Positions 1 to 7,752 of a DNA stretch of 46,259 bases are shown here, one piece after another. The notes beneath the pieces were generated by a model. That model searched no databases, was not told the DNA's origin, and saw only the letters and a list, made by a program, of their open reading frames with translations. Every line of letters starts with the position of its first letter. The stretch's first letter is position 1. The DNA lies in the NCBI GenBank assembly GCA_902785365.1, contig CACZYC010000014.1, positions 1 to 46,259 of the forward strand. The letters are read 5' to 3'. Source of the stretch: an uncultured Ruminococcus sp. Its GTDB lineage: Bacteria > Bacillota > Clostridia > Oscillospirales > Acutalibacteraceae. The translations under genes were made by a program, and so were the position numbers.

Positions 1-21
1 TATGCTCTTGGCATACAAAAT

Positions 22-70
22 CCCCCCTTACGGTAGCTTCTTTAATTCTACCATAAAGGGGGTGTTTTTT
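22..70 (+). terminator. Rho-independent terminator of an upstream gene
   Basis: A C-rich arm and its G-rich complement (22-35 and 46-62) form a long stem with a short AT loop, followed by a run of T (65-70). It would end a plus-strand gene lying before the window. From 71 to 300 no gene is seen; the stretch holds only the heptamer array at 194-246 and its conserved flank. Confidence 0.8.
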
Positions 71-193
71 CTATTGTCCGTTTTTACTGGACCTGTTCAA
101 ACGCTGAACCTAAGGCTTTAATTAGTTTATATCCATATTGATACAATCGGGAACCGATGTATGAACTAATACGATTTGTCCGTCCCGACCACA

Positions 194-246
194 ACTGACT
201 GCTGACTACTGACTACTGACCACTGCGCAGCCCACTGCCCACTGAA
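194..246 (-). repeat. Degenerate heptamer array (TCAGTGN family)
   Basis: Read on the minus strand this is a run of TCAGTAG/TCAGTGG-type heptamers, decaying at one end. It lies about 55 bases past the stop of the minus-strand gene at 301-591, in that gene's sense. The flank before it (CCGACCACAACTGAC, with ATCGGG further upstream) resembles the flank of the array at 34594-34628, so the repeat unit is larger than the heptamers. Confidence 0.7.
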
Positions 247-300
247 ACTTTTCTCCGCCCCTCTTGTATCCGAACGCAAAGTATGCTAAAATATTTAAAA

Positions 301-591
301 TCACAAAAGTAAGTAAATCAAGGCGAGCAAGAGGTGCTCGCAGTCCTTTTCTCCCATCAACAGGATAATAAGTATAAGTATTACGCTTGTTTCCTTGTCT
401 TTGAACAGAGCCTCAAGCCCAAAGTTATTTTTTTCGGGCGGCTTCGGCCCAGGCTCCGACGGTTCAGACGGGGGAGGGTGTTCCTCGGGACGATGATTTT
501 CGGGCGGTTTCGGAGGCTTATGATTCGGTCTGTTCTGCATATGCGCCGCGCGTCTTAACGCTTCCTGTGTAATCGGGTCTATTTCAGCCAT
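301..591 (-). CDS. Small proline-rich protein with hydrophobic C-terminus
   Basis: A 96-residue protein of unknown function. Residues 20-55 are rich in Pro, Glu and His (PPKPPENH, PPPSEPSEPG), and the last 25 residues form a hydrophobic segment (VILILIILL then LLLALIYLLL) interrupted by a charged GEKDCEH turn. Small Clostridia proteins with a leucine-rich hairpin tail like this are often found among spore-related genes; that link is from memory and not proven here. It is the last of three minus-strand small genes and starts 12 bases after the previous stop, so it is probably co-transcribed with them. Confidence 0.6.
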   Translation of the reverse strand: MAEIDPITQEALRRAAHMQNRPNHKPPKPPENHRPEEHPPPSEPSEPGPKPPEKNNFGLEALFKDKETSVILILIILLMGEKDCEHLLLALIYLLL

Positions 592-603
592 AATTCACCG
601 CCT

Positions 604-954
604 TTAAAAAAGTTCAAATAAGCCGCCCTCTTTTAGAGCGGGCAGCAGCTTCATGATTTTCAACATTCTTTTGGCTGAGTCCAGCTTTCGGCATTTTTCC
701 TCGCTCAAAAACGGTCTGAGCGCCGCGAGAAGGCGGGAGGTGTCGTCCTCCTGATTAGCCATTGACAACAACGGCATAAGCTTTGTGACAGCTCCCAGAG
801 CCTCACCAGATAAGTCAATATTCGGCTTGACTTCAGGCGCGGGCGAGGAGGGCTCGTCAGAGCCCAGCCCCAGCATTTTTCCCAGGTCCTGCACCTGCTT
901 CAGAGCCTCGGGGTCCGCCATTATTTCGGCGATTTTGTCCTGGATGTTCTCCAT
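604..954 (-). CDS. Conserved small helical protein, unknown function
   Basis: A 116-residue, helix-rich protein with no recognisable catalytic motif. The N-terminal third (DKIAEIMADPEALKQVQDLG) and the C-terminal third (LLAALRPFLSEEKCRKLDSA, then KILPALKE-like hydrophobic helices) are separated by a Ser/Pro-rich linker near residues 34-44. Its start codon overlaps the previous gene's stop (TAATG), indicating translational coupling. I recall similar short proteins in other Clostridia in the same three-gene arrangement, but no function is known to me. Confidence 0.65.
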   Translation of the reverse strand: MENIQDKIAEIMADPEALKQVQDLGKMLGLGSDEPSSPAPEVKPNIDLSGEALGAVTKLMPLLSMANQEDDTSRLLAALRPFLSEEKCRKLDSAKRMLKIMKLLPALKEGGLFELF

Positions 955-1169
955 TATTTCATCAACTTCTTCATAAGCGCCTGAGCGGCGGGGGAGTTCA
1001 GAATTTCCTGAGTTTTTTCGGGGTTTGCCAGCGCGGATTTAAGCTGTTCTGCCTGTTTGTCGTTGAGAGAGTTGAGCATTTTTTCTACTTTAGCCTGATT
1101 TTTCGGGTCGGCTTTAGCCCCGTTTTTATTGATAAAACCTTTGATAAGGCTGTTTAGTTCGTTATTCAA
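954..1169 (-). CDS. Conserved small helical protein, unknown function
   Basis: A 71-residue protein built of short amphipathic helices (VEKMLNSLNDKQAEQLKSAL, then ILNSPAAQALMKKLMK). The open frame extends to a GTG at 1178, but GAGGTG (minus strand, 1176-1181) lies six bases before a TTG at 1169 and is the better ribosome site, so the TTG start is chosen. It is the first gene of the three-gene minus-strand set and is divergent from the phosphodiesterase gene at 1225. No homologous domain is recognised. Confidence 0.6.
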   Translation of the reverse strand: MNNELNSLIKGFINKNGAKADPKNQAKVEKMLNSLNDKQAEQLKSALANPEKTQEILNSPAAQALMKKLMK

Positions 1170-1224
1170 TCGTAACACCTCGGTATATACTATGCAGTTT
1201 AAAAGTTTTTATGAGGAGATTCTT

Positions 1225-1701
1225 ATGAAGATTTTAGTTATGTCCGACACGCACGGAAATATCAGCGGTATGGAAAAGGCGCTGAAAAAATTCGGCTCAA
1301 ACGCTGACATAATCGTTCATTGCGGCGACGGTACACGAGGAGAGGCTATGTGGCTGAGAGATAATATTACCCACGCGGCGGTTGTCTGCGTGCGCGGCAA
1401 CTGTGATTTTATGGGTATGATGAAGGACATCGAGTTTCTTGACATCTGCTCGCACCGCATTATGATAACTCACGGCCACCTTTTCGGCGCGAAGTACGGG
1501 CTCGAACAGCTTTCGTACAAAGCAGAGGAGGAAGGCGCGGATATGGTGTTTTTCGGGCATACTCACATTTGCGCCGACGAAACAATCGGCGGCGTGCGCT
1601 TGATTAACCCGGGCAGCTGCGGACGCTGGGAACCCACCTGCGCCGTAGTTGAGCTTGACGATAACGGTAATGTGCTCGTTAATCACGTCAAAGTAAAGTA
1701 G
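1225..1701 (+). CDS. YfcE/MJ0936-type metallophosphoesterase
   Basis: A 158-residue cytosolic phosphodiesterase of the calcineurin-like fold. The metal-binding motifs appear in order: SDTHGN near residue 8, HCGDG near 33, GNCD near 58, THGH near 81 and FGHTH near 110, with a closing NPGSCG. Length fits the short YfcE family, which hydrolyses simple phosphodiesters in vitro; the natural substrate is unknown. The frame is open back to 1129, but that would overlap the divergent gene; AGGAGA (1214-1219) precedes the ATG at 1225. It may form a transcription unit of its own. Confidence 0.85.
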   Translation: MKILVMSDTHGNISGMEKALKKFGSNADIIVHCGDGTRGEAMWLRDNITHAAVVCVRGNCDFMGMMKDIEFLDICSHRIMITHGHLFGAKYGLEQLSYKAEEEGADMVFFGHTHICADETIGGVRLINPGSCGRWEPTCAVVELDDNGNVLVNHVKVK

Positions 1702-1711
1702 GTATAGTAAT

Positions 1712-1740
1712 TTGCGAAAAAATATGTTATAATATATAAG
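1712..1740 (+). promoter_or_regulatory. Probable sigma-A promoter for holB
   Basis: TTGCGA (1712-1717), a 17-base spacer and TATAAG (1735-1740) lie about 20 bases upstream of the holB start. A TATAAT inside the spacer is a competing -10 but has no good -35 partner. Confidence 0.5.
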
Positions 1741-1762
1741 ATATGGCACAAGGGGTGATTTG

Positions 1763-2623
1763 ATGAACTTTTTGGATTTACAGCTTAATACAAGTCTGAA
1801 AAATTCGCTTAGTTCACTCGATAAGGGCAACCGTATGCCTCACGCCTTGATCATAAGCGGCGACAGCAAGGAAAACCGCGAAGCGCTCTGCGGCCATTTG
1901 GCGGCTTGGGCAGTGTGTTCATCCGACGGCGACAGACCTTGCGGCAAGTGCAAGAACTGCAAAAACGCCTTTGACAAAGCTCACAGCGACATTTATTTCG
2001 CCAAAGGCTCGGGCAAGACAAAAATTTACAAAGCGGAAGAAATCAGGGAGATTATCCGCGACGCCTCAATCAAGCCGAACCAGGCTGACAGAAAGGTGTA
2101 TATTTTTGAGGAATGTGACAAAAAGCTTAGTGAAATATCTCAGAACATTCTTCTCAAAACCCTTGAGGAACCCCCGCAGGATATTCTTTTTATTCTGACT
2201 TGCGAGAACGCAAAGAACCTGCTTGAAACTATCCGCTCGCGAGCGGTTACGCTGAACTTAGGCGACGAAAGGGAAGTCGGCGGAAAGCCCAAAGAACTCG
2301 CGGAGGAAATCCTCACGAGTATGCTTTTGTCGTCGGAGATTGAGCTTATGAAGTCAACATATATGCTCAATGAGAGGTTTTTGACGCTCGAAACACTCTA
2401 CAGCATTGTAATAATGCTCAGGGACGGTCTGTGCGCTCAGTCGGGCTTCGCTCCCGAAAACAACACAGACATTGCGGAGAAACTGTGTCGCAAGCTTACC
2501 AAAGCTCAGTTTCTGGAGCTGATTGATATTACAAACTCGGCTCAGCTGAAAATCAACCAAAACGTGAGCGCGGAGCTCGTGGGAACATGGCTGTGTTCTC
2601 AGTACCGAAAGACAGTATGGTAG
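1763..2623 (+). CDS. holB: DNA polymerase III delta-prime subunit
   Basis: A 286-residue clamp-loader subunit. The zinc-binding cysteines (CGKCKNC near residues 61-67), the AAA+ sensor-like stretch EECDKKLSEISQNILLKTLE and the TIRSRA motif near 163-168 are visible. The P-loop position reads SGDSKENREA, lacking the GKT signature, as expected for delta-prime, which does not hydrolyse ATP. A TTG directly precedes the ATG; AGGGGTG lies 5 bases from the ATG, so 1763 is chosen. Followed after 30 bases by ricT, the order seen in Bacillus. Confidence 0.9.
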   Translation: MNFLDLQLNTSLKNSLSSLDKGNRMPHALIISGDSKENREALCGHLAAWAVCSSDGDRPCGKCKNCKNAFDKAHSDIYFAKGSGKTKIYKAEEIREIIRDASIKPNQADRKVYIFEECDKKLSEISQNILLKTLEEPPQDILFILTCENAKNLLETIRSRAVTLNLGDEREVGGKPKELAEEILTSMLLSSEIELMKSTYMLNERFLTLETLYSIVIMLRDGLCAQSGFAPENNTDIAEKLCRKLTKAQFLELIDITNSAQLKINQNVSAELVGTWLCSQYRKTVW

Positions 2624-2653
2624 TATACATTATATACAGAAAGGTAGAAAACT

Positions 2654-3523
2654 ATGGCGGAAGTAATCGGAGTACGATTTAAAGAGGTCGGAAAAATTTA
2701 TTACTTTGACCCTAAAAATATAAAATTAAAAACAGGCGACAAGGTTATTGTTGAGACCGCCCGCGGAATTGAATGCGGTATGGTGGCTCTGGCGAACAAG
2801 GAAGTCCCCGACGACGAGCTTGTCTATCCCCTCAAGCCCCTCATCCGAAAGGCTACTGAAAACGACCTTTTCCACGTTGAGGAAAACAAAAAACGTGAGC
2901 AGGAAGCGTTCAAAACCTGTGAAAAGAAAATAGCGGAACACAACCTCGAAATGAACCTTGTCGACGTTGAGTATACATTCGACAACAACAAGATTCTGTT
3001 CTATTTCACCGCCGACGGCAGAGTTGACTTCCGCGCGCTCGTCAAGGATCTGGCGAGTGTGTTCAGAACAAGGATTGAGCTCAGACAAATCGGCGTCCGT
3101 GACGAGGCAAAAATGCTCGGCGGACTGGGTGTGTGCGGCAGACCTTTCTGCTGTCACAGCTTTATGGGTGATTTCCAGCCCGTTTCAATCAAAATGGCAA
3201 AGGAGCAGGGGCTTTCGCTCTCTCCCGTCAAGATTTCGGGAACCTGCGGACGTCTTATGTGCTGTCTTAAATATGAGCAGGAGGCGTACACAGACCTGCT
3301 TAAACGCACACCCAAGGTCGGCGCTATCGTGAAAACACCCGAGGGCAAGGGTTTGGTTGTTGAAAACAACCTGATTTCGGGAACTTTAAAGGTCAAGCTC
3401 GACGCTTCTCCCGAGGGAGTTGCCCCGACGACGTTTAAGGTCAGGGAAGTAAAGCTCCTCAAAGACGGATATATCCGTATGGACAAGAAGGAAATCGACG
3501 AGCTCAAGCACCTTGAAGAGTAA
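2654..3523 (+). CDS. ricT: RicT/YaaT, PSP1-domain RNA-processing regulator
   Basis: A 289-residue PSP1-domain protein. The conserved cysteine pairs CGRPFCC (near residue 162) and CGRLMCC (near 198) are intact; in Bacillus, RicT joins RicA and RicF in an Fe-S complex that helps RNase Y mature mRNAs and affects sporulation. A start ATG follows AGAAAGGTAG. It is the second gene of the holB-ricT unit. The gene for its functional partner, RNase Y, lies at 42409 in this window. RicA and RicF are not seen here. Confidence 0.92.
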   Translation: MAEVIGVRFKEVGKIYYFDPKNIKLKTGDKVIVETARGIECGMVALANKEVPDDELVYPLKPLIRKATENDLFHVEENKKREQEAFKTCEKKIAEHNLEMNLVDVEYTFDNNKILFYFTADGRVDFRALVKDLASVFRTRIELRQIGVRDEAKMLGGLGVCGRPFCCHSFMGDFQPVSIKMAKEQGLSLSPVKISGTCGRLMCCLKYEQEAYTDLLKRTPKVGAIVKTPEGKGLVVENNLISGTLKVKLDASPEGVAPTTFKVREVKLLKDGYIRMDKKEIDELKHLEE

Positions 3524-3561
3524 GTTTTTGATTAATTTGTGTATCCCGCGATATTAAACTA

Positions 3562-3589
3562 TTGCATTTTTTAAAAATTATGATACAAT
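3562..3589 (+). promoter_or_regulatory. Sigma-A promoter for the ferredoxin gene
   Basis: TTGCAT (3562-3567), a 16-base AT-rich spacer and TACAAT (3584-3589). The AAGGAGG site and ATG follow within 30 bases, so the ferredoxin has its own promoter within the holB-rsmI region. Confidence 0.7.
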
Positions 3590-3618
3590 TATATTAATAA
3601 ATTAAGGAGGTACATCTA

Positions 3619-3789
3619 ATGGCATACGTAATTAATGACGATTGCATTAGCTGTGGCGCATGTTCGGATGAGTGCCCTGTAAGCGCTATTTCCGAGGGCG
3701 ACGGCAAGTATGTTATCGACGCTGACGCTTGTATCGATTGCGGTACTTGTGCAGACGTTTGTCCCGTAGGCGCTCCCGAGGAAGGCTAA
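3619..3789 (+). CDS. 2[4Fe-4S] ferredoxin
   Basis: A 56-residue clostridial ferredoxin. Two CxxCxxCxxxCP motifs are complete: CISCGACSDECP at residues 9-20 and CIDCGTCADVCP at 38-49. Such proteins carry electrons between pyruvate:ferredoxin oxidoreductase, hydrogenases and other low-potential enzymes in the cytosol. AAGGAGG at 3604-3610 sets the start. It has its own promoter and terminator and so is probably monocistronic and strongly expressed. Confidence 0.96.
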   Translation: MAYVINDDCISCGACSDECPVSAISEGDGKYVIDADACIDCGTCADVCPVGAPEEG

Positions 3790-3809
3790 AGGGTTAATAA
3801 CCTACATAC

Positions 3810-3841
3810 AAAACGGTGAGGCTTTGCCTTGCCGTTTTTTG
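3810..3841 (+). terminator. Terminator of the ferredoxin gene
   Basis: AAAACGG...CCGTTTT stem with an inner GGC/GCC pairing, followed by a T tract, about 20 bases after the ferredoxin stop. Confidence 0.75.
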
Positions 3842-3879
3842 TTTTAGGTGGTATAATACGAGGTGTAGGAATTAAGAAA

Positions 3880-4131
3880 GCCCTCCCTTGGGGGAGGGTG
3901 GGCAATTCGTCCTAAAGGCGAATTGGTCGGGAGAGGGTCCACTTTATAGAACACCTCTCTTGCATACATTTGATAAACAGACTGGAATAAGGTTTAAGCA
4001 AAGTCGGATAAAGACAAAAGTCGGTACACGAAACTATTTATATATGCGATAGTACTTACTTACGCCGACCCTCATCCGTCAAAGTCTTTCGCTTTGCTCA
4101 CGCCTTTGCCACCTTCCCCCCGGGGGAAGGC
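3880..4131. mobile_element. MITE-like element, family 1, copy 1
   Basis: A 252-base non-coding element with imperfect terminal inverted repeats of about 24 bases: GCCCTCCCTTGGGGGAGGGT at the left, complement of CCTTCCCCCCGGGGGAAGGC at the right. A second inverted pair lies inside (GGGAGAGGGTCC against GACCCTCATCC). The core AAAGTCGGAT...ACAAAAGTCGGT is shared with copy 3 (9670-9972). It has no coding capacity and fills most of the gap between the ferredoxin and trmN6, splitting what is one operon in Bacillus. No clear target duplication was found. Confidence 0.75.
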
Positions 4132-4151
4132 AACAAGGAAAGGATTGTATA

Positions 4152-4874
4152 ATGGCAAAAGGAGAACGCGTTGAACCGCTGGGAAACGGTATCAGGATTT
4201 TCGTCAACGATATGTACCATTTTTCAACCGATACAATTTTACTCGCTGACTTTGCCGCTCCTCAAAGGGGCATAAAGGCGGCTGACCTCGGCGCGGGCTG
4301 CGGTACGATTCCGCTCTTGTGGACAAGAAACGACAGCAACCTCGACATCACCGCGGTCGAAATCCAGAGAGAAGCGTGCGAGCTTTTTGAACGGAGCGTT
4401 GAGCTTAACAAGCTTGAAAATATAAAGATTATAAACGCGGATTTAAAGGAGCTCTCGGGCGTTGTACCCTTCGGCTGCTTTGATTTGGTGTCGTGCAATC
4501 CGCCGTACAAGCTCGGCGGGACGGGGGTCAGAAACCCCGATGATGAAAAGCTCATAGCGCGTCACGAGGAGAGCTGTACCATAGACGACGTGTGCCGCGC
4601 CGCAAAGAACCTTTTGCAGTTCGGCGGGCGATTTGTCGTTTGCCAGCGACCCGAAAGGCTCACCGATGTACTCACCGCTATGAGAGCAAACGACCTTGAG
4701 CCGAAAAGAATCCGCTTTGTACAGCAGCGCGAGGGCAAAGCGCCCAAGCTGTTCCTCGTTGAGGGCAGGCGCGGAGGAAAGAGCGGAGGGCTTGTAACTC
4801 TGCCGACATTATATATTGAAAGCGACGAAATGATTAAAATATACGGACAATACAAGGAGGATTACCTTGAGTAA
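4152..4874 (+). CDS. trmN6: tRNA1(Val) A37 N6-methyltransferase-like protein
   Basis: A 240-residue class I SAM-dependent methyltransferase. The SAM loop DLGAGCGTIPLLW lies near residues 46-58 and the adenine-N6 signature NPPY near 116-119. In the TrmN6/YabB family this modifies adenosine 37 of a valine tRNA. It overlaps rsmI by 8 bases and stands in the Bacillus yabB position. AAGGAAAGG precedes the start by about 8 bases; the element at 3880-4131 lies just upstream, so any dedicated promoter would be within or at the edge of it. Confidence 0.85.
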   Translation: MAKGERVEPLGNGIRIFVNDMYHFSTDTILLADFAAPQRGIKAADLGAGCGTIPLLWTRNDSNLDITAVEIQREACELFERSVELNKLENIKIINADLKELSGVVPFGCFDLVSCNPPYKLGGTGVRNPDDEKLIARHEESCTIDDVCRAAKNLLQFGGRFVVCQRPERLTDVLTAMRANDLEPKRIRFVQQREGKAPKLFLVEGRRGGKSGGLVTLPTLYIESDEMIKIYGQYKEDYLE

Positions 4875-5685
4875 ACTATATGTTGTGGGAACGCCGATAG
4901 GCAACCTTTCGGATATGTCGCCACGCGCCGTGGAAACTCTCAGCGAGGTGGATTTTATCGCGGCGGAGGATACCCGCGTTACAATGAAATTGCTCAATCA
5001 CTTTGGAATCAAGAAGCCGATGGTGAGTTATTATGAGCACAATAAGCGCGAGCGCGGCGAAATTATCTGCGAGCGTATTCTCGCGGGGGAGAGCTGCGCG
5101 ATTGTCACCGACGCGGGTATGCCGTGTATCTCCGACCCGGGTGAGGACTTAATTAAACTCTGTGAGCAAAAGGAAATTCCCGTGTTTGTTGTGCCCGGTC
5201 CCAGCGCGGTTATATCGGCGCTCGCTGTCAGCGGTCTCGACACGGGCAGGTTCTGTTTTGAGGGCTTTCTGAGCGTAAACAAAAAGAGCCGCAGGGAACA
5301 CCTTGAGCAGCTCAAAAACGAGAGCCGTACTATGATTTTTTACGAGGCTCCGCACAAGCTCCCGACAACCTTGAGGGATTTGTATGACTTTTTCGGGGAG
5401 CGTAAGCTGAGCATAGTGCGCGAGATTACAAAAATCCATGAGGAAGTTATCCGAACCACAACAAGGCACGCTGCCGAGGTACTCGCCGACAGCGGTATCA
5501 AGGGCGAAATTGTGCTTGTGCTTGAGGGAAAACAGCCTGATAACAAGGACGAATACACATTGGAGCAGGCGGTGGAGCTTGCGAAAAAACTGATGAACGA
5601 AGGCTCTAAGCTGGGCGACGCCGCCAAGGAGGCCGCCTCGGTGACGGGCTTCAAGAAGAACGAAATCTATAAGGAACTCGTATGA
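4867..5685 (+). CDS. rsmI: 16S rRNA (cytidine1402-2'-O)-methyltransferase
   Basis: A 272-residue RsmI of the tetrapyrrole-methylase fold. Seen are the N-terminal VVGTPIGNLSDMSPRAVE, AEDTR near residues 34-38, TDAGMPCISDPG near 80-91, VPGPSA and FYEAPHKL. It starts with TTG, supported by AAGGAGG (4854-4860), overlapping the end of trmN6; this overlap and the 4-base ATGA overlap with folC show tight translational coupling. The enzyme methylates the P-site region of 16S rRNA. Confidence 0.93.
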   Translation: MSKLYVVGTPIGNLSDMSPRAVETLSEVDFIAAEDTRVTMKLLNHFGIKKPMVSYYEHNKRERGEIICERILAGESCAIVTDAGMPCISDPGEDLIKLCEQKEIPVFVVPGPSAVISALAVSGLDTGRFCFEGFLSVNKKSRREHLEQLKNESRTMIFYEAPHKLPTTLRDLYDFFGERKLSIVREITKIHEEVIRTTTRHAAEVLADSGIKGEIVLVLEGKQPDNKDEYTLEQAVELAKKLMNEGSKLGDAAKEAASVTGFKKNEIYKELV

Positions 5686-6953
5686 CATCGATAGAAAAAA
5701 TACATTCCCTCAACAAATTCGGCTCGCGCCCCGGGCTTGACAGGATAAGCAAATTTCTTGACATCCTCGGCAATCCGCAGGACAAACTGAAGTTTATTCA
5801 CGTTGCGGGAACCAACGGAAAGGGTTCTGTTTGCAGACTGCTCAGCAGTATATTGACCGACGCGGGTTACAGGACGGGGCTGTTTATCTCGCCCTATATT
5901 GTCGATTTCAGGGAAAGAATACAGATAAACAACGAGCTTGTTTCAGAAAAAACTCTTGATGAAGCGGTCAAAAAAACCTTCCCGATAGTTGAAAAACTCA
6001 GGGAGGACGGCTGCGTTATAACCGAGTTTGAGTATGTTATGGCTCTGGAGTTTTTAATCCACTCCGAAGCCGAGTGCGACGTCGTTGTACTCGAGACCGG
6101 TATGGGCGGTCTGCTTGATTGCACCAACGTAATAAAGCCGCCGTTGTGCACGGTTCTGACACGAATCGGACTTGACCACACCGCGGTGCTCGGCGATACA
6201 ATTGAAGAGATTGCGGAGCAAAAGTGCGGTATAATCAAGAGCGGTTCGGTTGTGGTGACTTCACCTCAGCGAGCCGAGGCTTTGAGCGTAATTCAAAAGA
6301 CCTGCCGTGAAAAAAGTGTGCCGCTTATCCAAAGCGAAAGTTTGGATATTAAGGTCGAAAGCGAGAGTATTTCGGGGACTTCGCTGAGCTGTAACGGTAT
6401 GGGCTTAACGCTGAATCTGCTCGGTAATCATCAGGTTGAGAACGCCAAAACCGCGCTCGCGGCGATTGAGGTCGTCAAGCAAAGTTTTGAAATCTCGGAC
6501 AGGAACATAATCAACGGATTTTCAAACACAACCAATCCCGCCCGATTCGAGCTGTTGGCGCGCTCTCCCTCGGTTATATTGGACGGAGCTCACAACCCCG
6601 ACGGAATATCGGCTTTGAGGGACGCTCTCAAAAAGTATTTTGACAATAAAAACGCGGTTCTGATTCTCGGAATGCTCAGCGACAAGGACAGCAAGAACTC
6701 CGTCAGAATATTGAAAGGGCTTTTTGACGCGGTTTATACCGTGCCTGTCAACAATCCCAGAACGCTCCCGGCGGAGGACTTAGCCGAAGAATGTAAAACA
6801 TACTTTGAAAAGGTCACGGCGTTTGACAATGTTTTTGACGCTTTTGATAAGGCGTATGAACTTTGCCGAAGCGGTGACAAGGCGCTTGTAATCGCGGGCT
6901 CGCTTTACCTCGCGGGAGAAATTCGGCCGTATATTATCAGCAAAACAAAATAA
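5682..6953 (+). CDS. folC: Folylpolyglutamate/dihydrofolate synthase
   Basis: A 423-residue Mur-ligase-family enzyme that adds glutamate to folates using ATP. The P-loop HVAGTNGKGSV lies near residues 40-50, followed by LETGMGGLLD and RIGLDHTAVLG near 160-171, and the C-terminal Mur domain begins around 280 (ILDGAHNPDG). Length is typical. Whether it also has dihydrofolate synthase activity cannot be told. Last gene of the trmN6-rsmI-folC unit, closed by the terminator at 6965. Confidence 0.93.
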   Translation: MTSIEKIHSLNKFGSRPGLDRISKFLDILGNPQDKLKFIHVAGTNGKGSVCRLLSSILTDAGYRTGLFISPYIVDFRERIQINNELVSEKTLDEAVKKTFPIVEKLREDGCVITEFEYVMALEFLIHSEAECDVVVLETGMGGLLDCTNVIKPPLCTVLTRIGLDHTAVLGDTIEEIAEQKCGIIKSGSVVVTSPQRAEALSVIQKTCREKSVPLIQSESLDIKVESESISGTSLSCNGMGLTLNLLGNHQVENAKTALAAIEVVKQSFEISDRNIINGFSNTTNPARFELLARSPSVILDGAHNPDGISALRDALKKYFDNKNAVLILGMLSDKDSKNSVRILKGLFDAVYTVPVNNPRTLPAEDLAEECKTYFEKVTAFDNVFDAFDKAYELCRSGDKALVIAGSLYLAGEIRPYIISKTK

Positions 6954-6964
6954 GACAAATTTTT

Positions 6965-7004
6965 CAGCCTGTACTCGGTATAATGAGTACAGGCTGATTT
7001 TTTT
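6965..7004 (+). terminator. Terminator between folC and the spoIIA operon
   Basis: Perfect 12-bp stem CAGCCTGTACTC/GAGTACAGGCTG with an 8-base loop and seven T. The loop itself reads GGTATAAT. It insulates the sporulation operon, leaving only 14 bases between the T run and spoIIAA. Confidence 0.85.
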
Positions 7005-7018
7005 AAGCAGGTGAGAAA

Positions 7019-7321
7019 ATGCTCAACACAGATTATAAGGATGACGTGCTCACAGTGTACCTCAGCGGAGAGCTCGACCACAACCGCGCCGCGGGGCTCC
7101 GCGCAAAAATTGACGGACGCGTAAACGCTCTGAGGCCAAAGACGCTGGAGCTGGATTTTTCCAAGGTGAGTTTTATGGACAGCTCGGGTATCGGACTGAT
7201 TATGGGGCGTTACCGCTCGGTAGGGCTTATCGGCGGAAAGCTGAGAGTAGTAAATATCCCCGATAGTCTGTCGAAAATTATCGCGCTGAGCGGTATAAGC
7301 GCGCTGGGGGTGCTTAAATGA
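7019..7321 (+). CDS. spoIIAA: Anti-sigma-F factor antagonist (STAS protein)
   Basis: A 100-residue STAS-domain protein. The phosphorylation motif MDSSGIGLIMGRY is present at residues 53-65, with Ser55/56 as the residue targeted by SpoIIAB. When dephosphorylated by SpoIIE it binds SpoIIAB and frees sigma-F in the forespore. It overlaps spoIIAB by 4 bases. GCAGGTGAG lies before the ATG. No clear sigma-H promoter was found in the very short space behind the folC terminator. Confidence 0.92.
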   Translation: MLNTDYKDDVLTVYLSGELDHNRAAGLRAKIDGRVNALRPKTLELDFSKVSFMDSSGIGLIMGRYRSVGLIGGKLRVVNIPDSLSKIIALSGISALGVLK

Positions 7322-7752
7322 GAGTGATAAACGAAATGCACCTGAGGTTTTCGAGCAAGAGCTCTAACGAGAGCTTCGCGCGCAGCGCCGTAGCGGCTTT
7401 TGTACTGGAGCTCGACCCGACTATTACTGAGCTTGCGGACATCAAAACCGCCGTCAGCGAGGCGGTGACAAACGCAATTGTGCACGGTTATAGGCGTGAA
7501 AGCGGAACGATTTACATAGACGTCAAGCTCACCGACGATAACAACGTGATAATAAAAATCCGCGACAAAGGCGTCGGGATTGAGGATATCAAACAGGCTA
7601 TGCAGCCGCTTTTCACCACGGCGGAGAGCGAGGAACGCGCGGGGCTGGGATTCGCGGTAATGCAGAGCTTTACCGACAGCGTAAAGGTTGCGTCCGCGCT
7701 TCATAAAGGGACAACCGTAACCCTGAAAAAGCGGATTATACCGCTGAAATGA
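7318..7752 (+). CDS. spoIIAB: Anti-sigma-F factor and kinase
   Basis: A 144-residue GHKL-type serine kinase. The N box SEAVTNAIVHGY (near 48-59), the G1 box RDKGVGIED and the G2 box AGLGFAVMQ are all present. It binds and inhibits sigma-F and phosphorylates SpoIIAA. Four-base overlaps on both sides (ATGA) give the stoichiometric coupling typical of this operon. Confidence 0.93.
   Translation: MRVINEMHLRFSSKSSNESFARSAVAAFVLELDPTITELADIKTAVSEAVTNAIVHGYRRESGTIYIDVKLTDDNNVIIKIRDKGVGIEDIKQAMQPLFTTAESEERAGLGFAVMQSFTDSVKVASALHKGTTVTLKKRIIPLK

Noticed and set aside
1186..1194. CATAGTATA on the minus strand as a sigma-E/K -10 for the small-gene trio
   Set aside because: It would leave a leader of about 10 bases with the ribosome site at the transcript start, and no convincing -35 was found.
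6977..6984. TATAAT in the loop of the folC terminator as a spoIIA promoter
   Set aside because: No -35 at suitable spacing, and spoIIA operons usually use sigma-H; its location in a terminator loop looks accidental.
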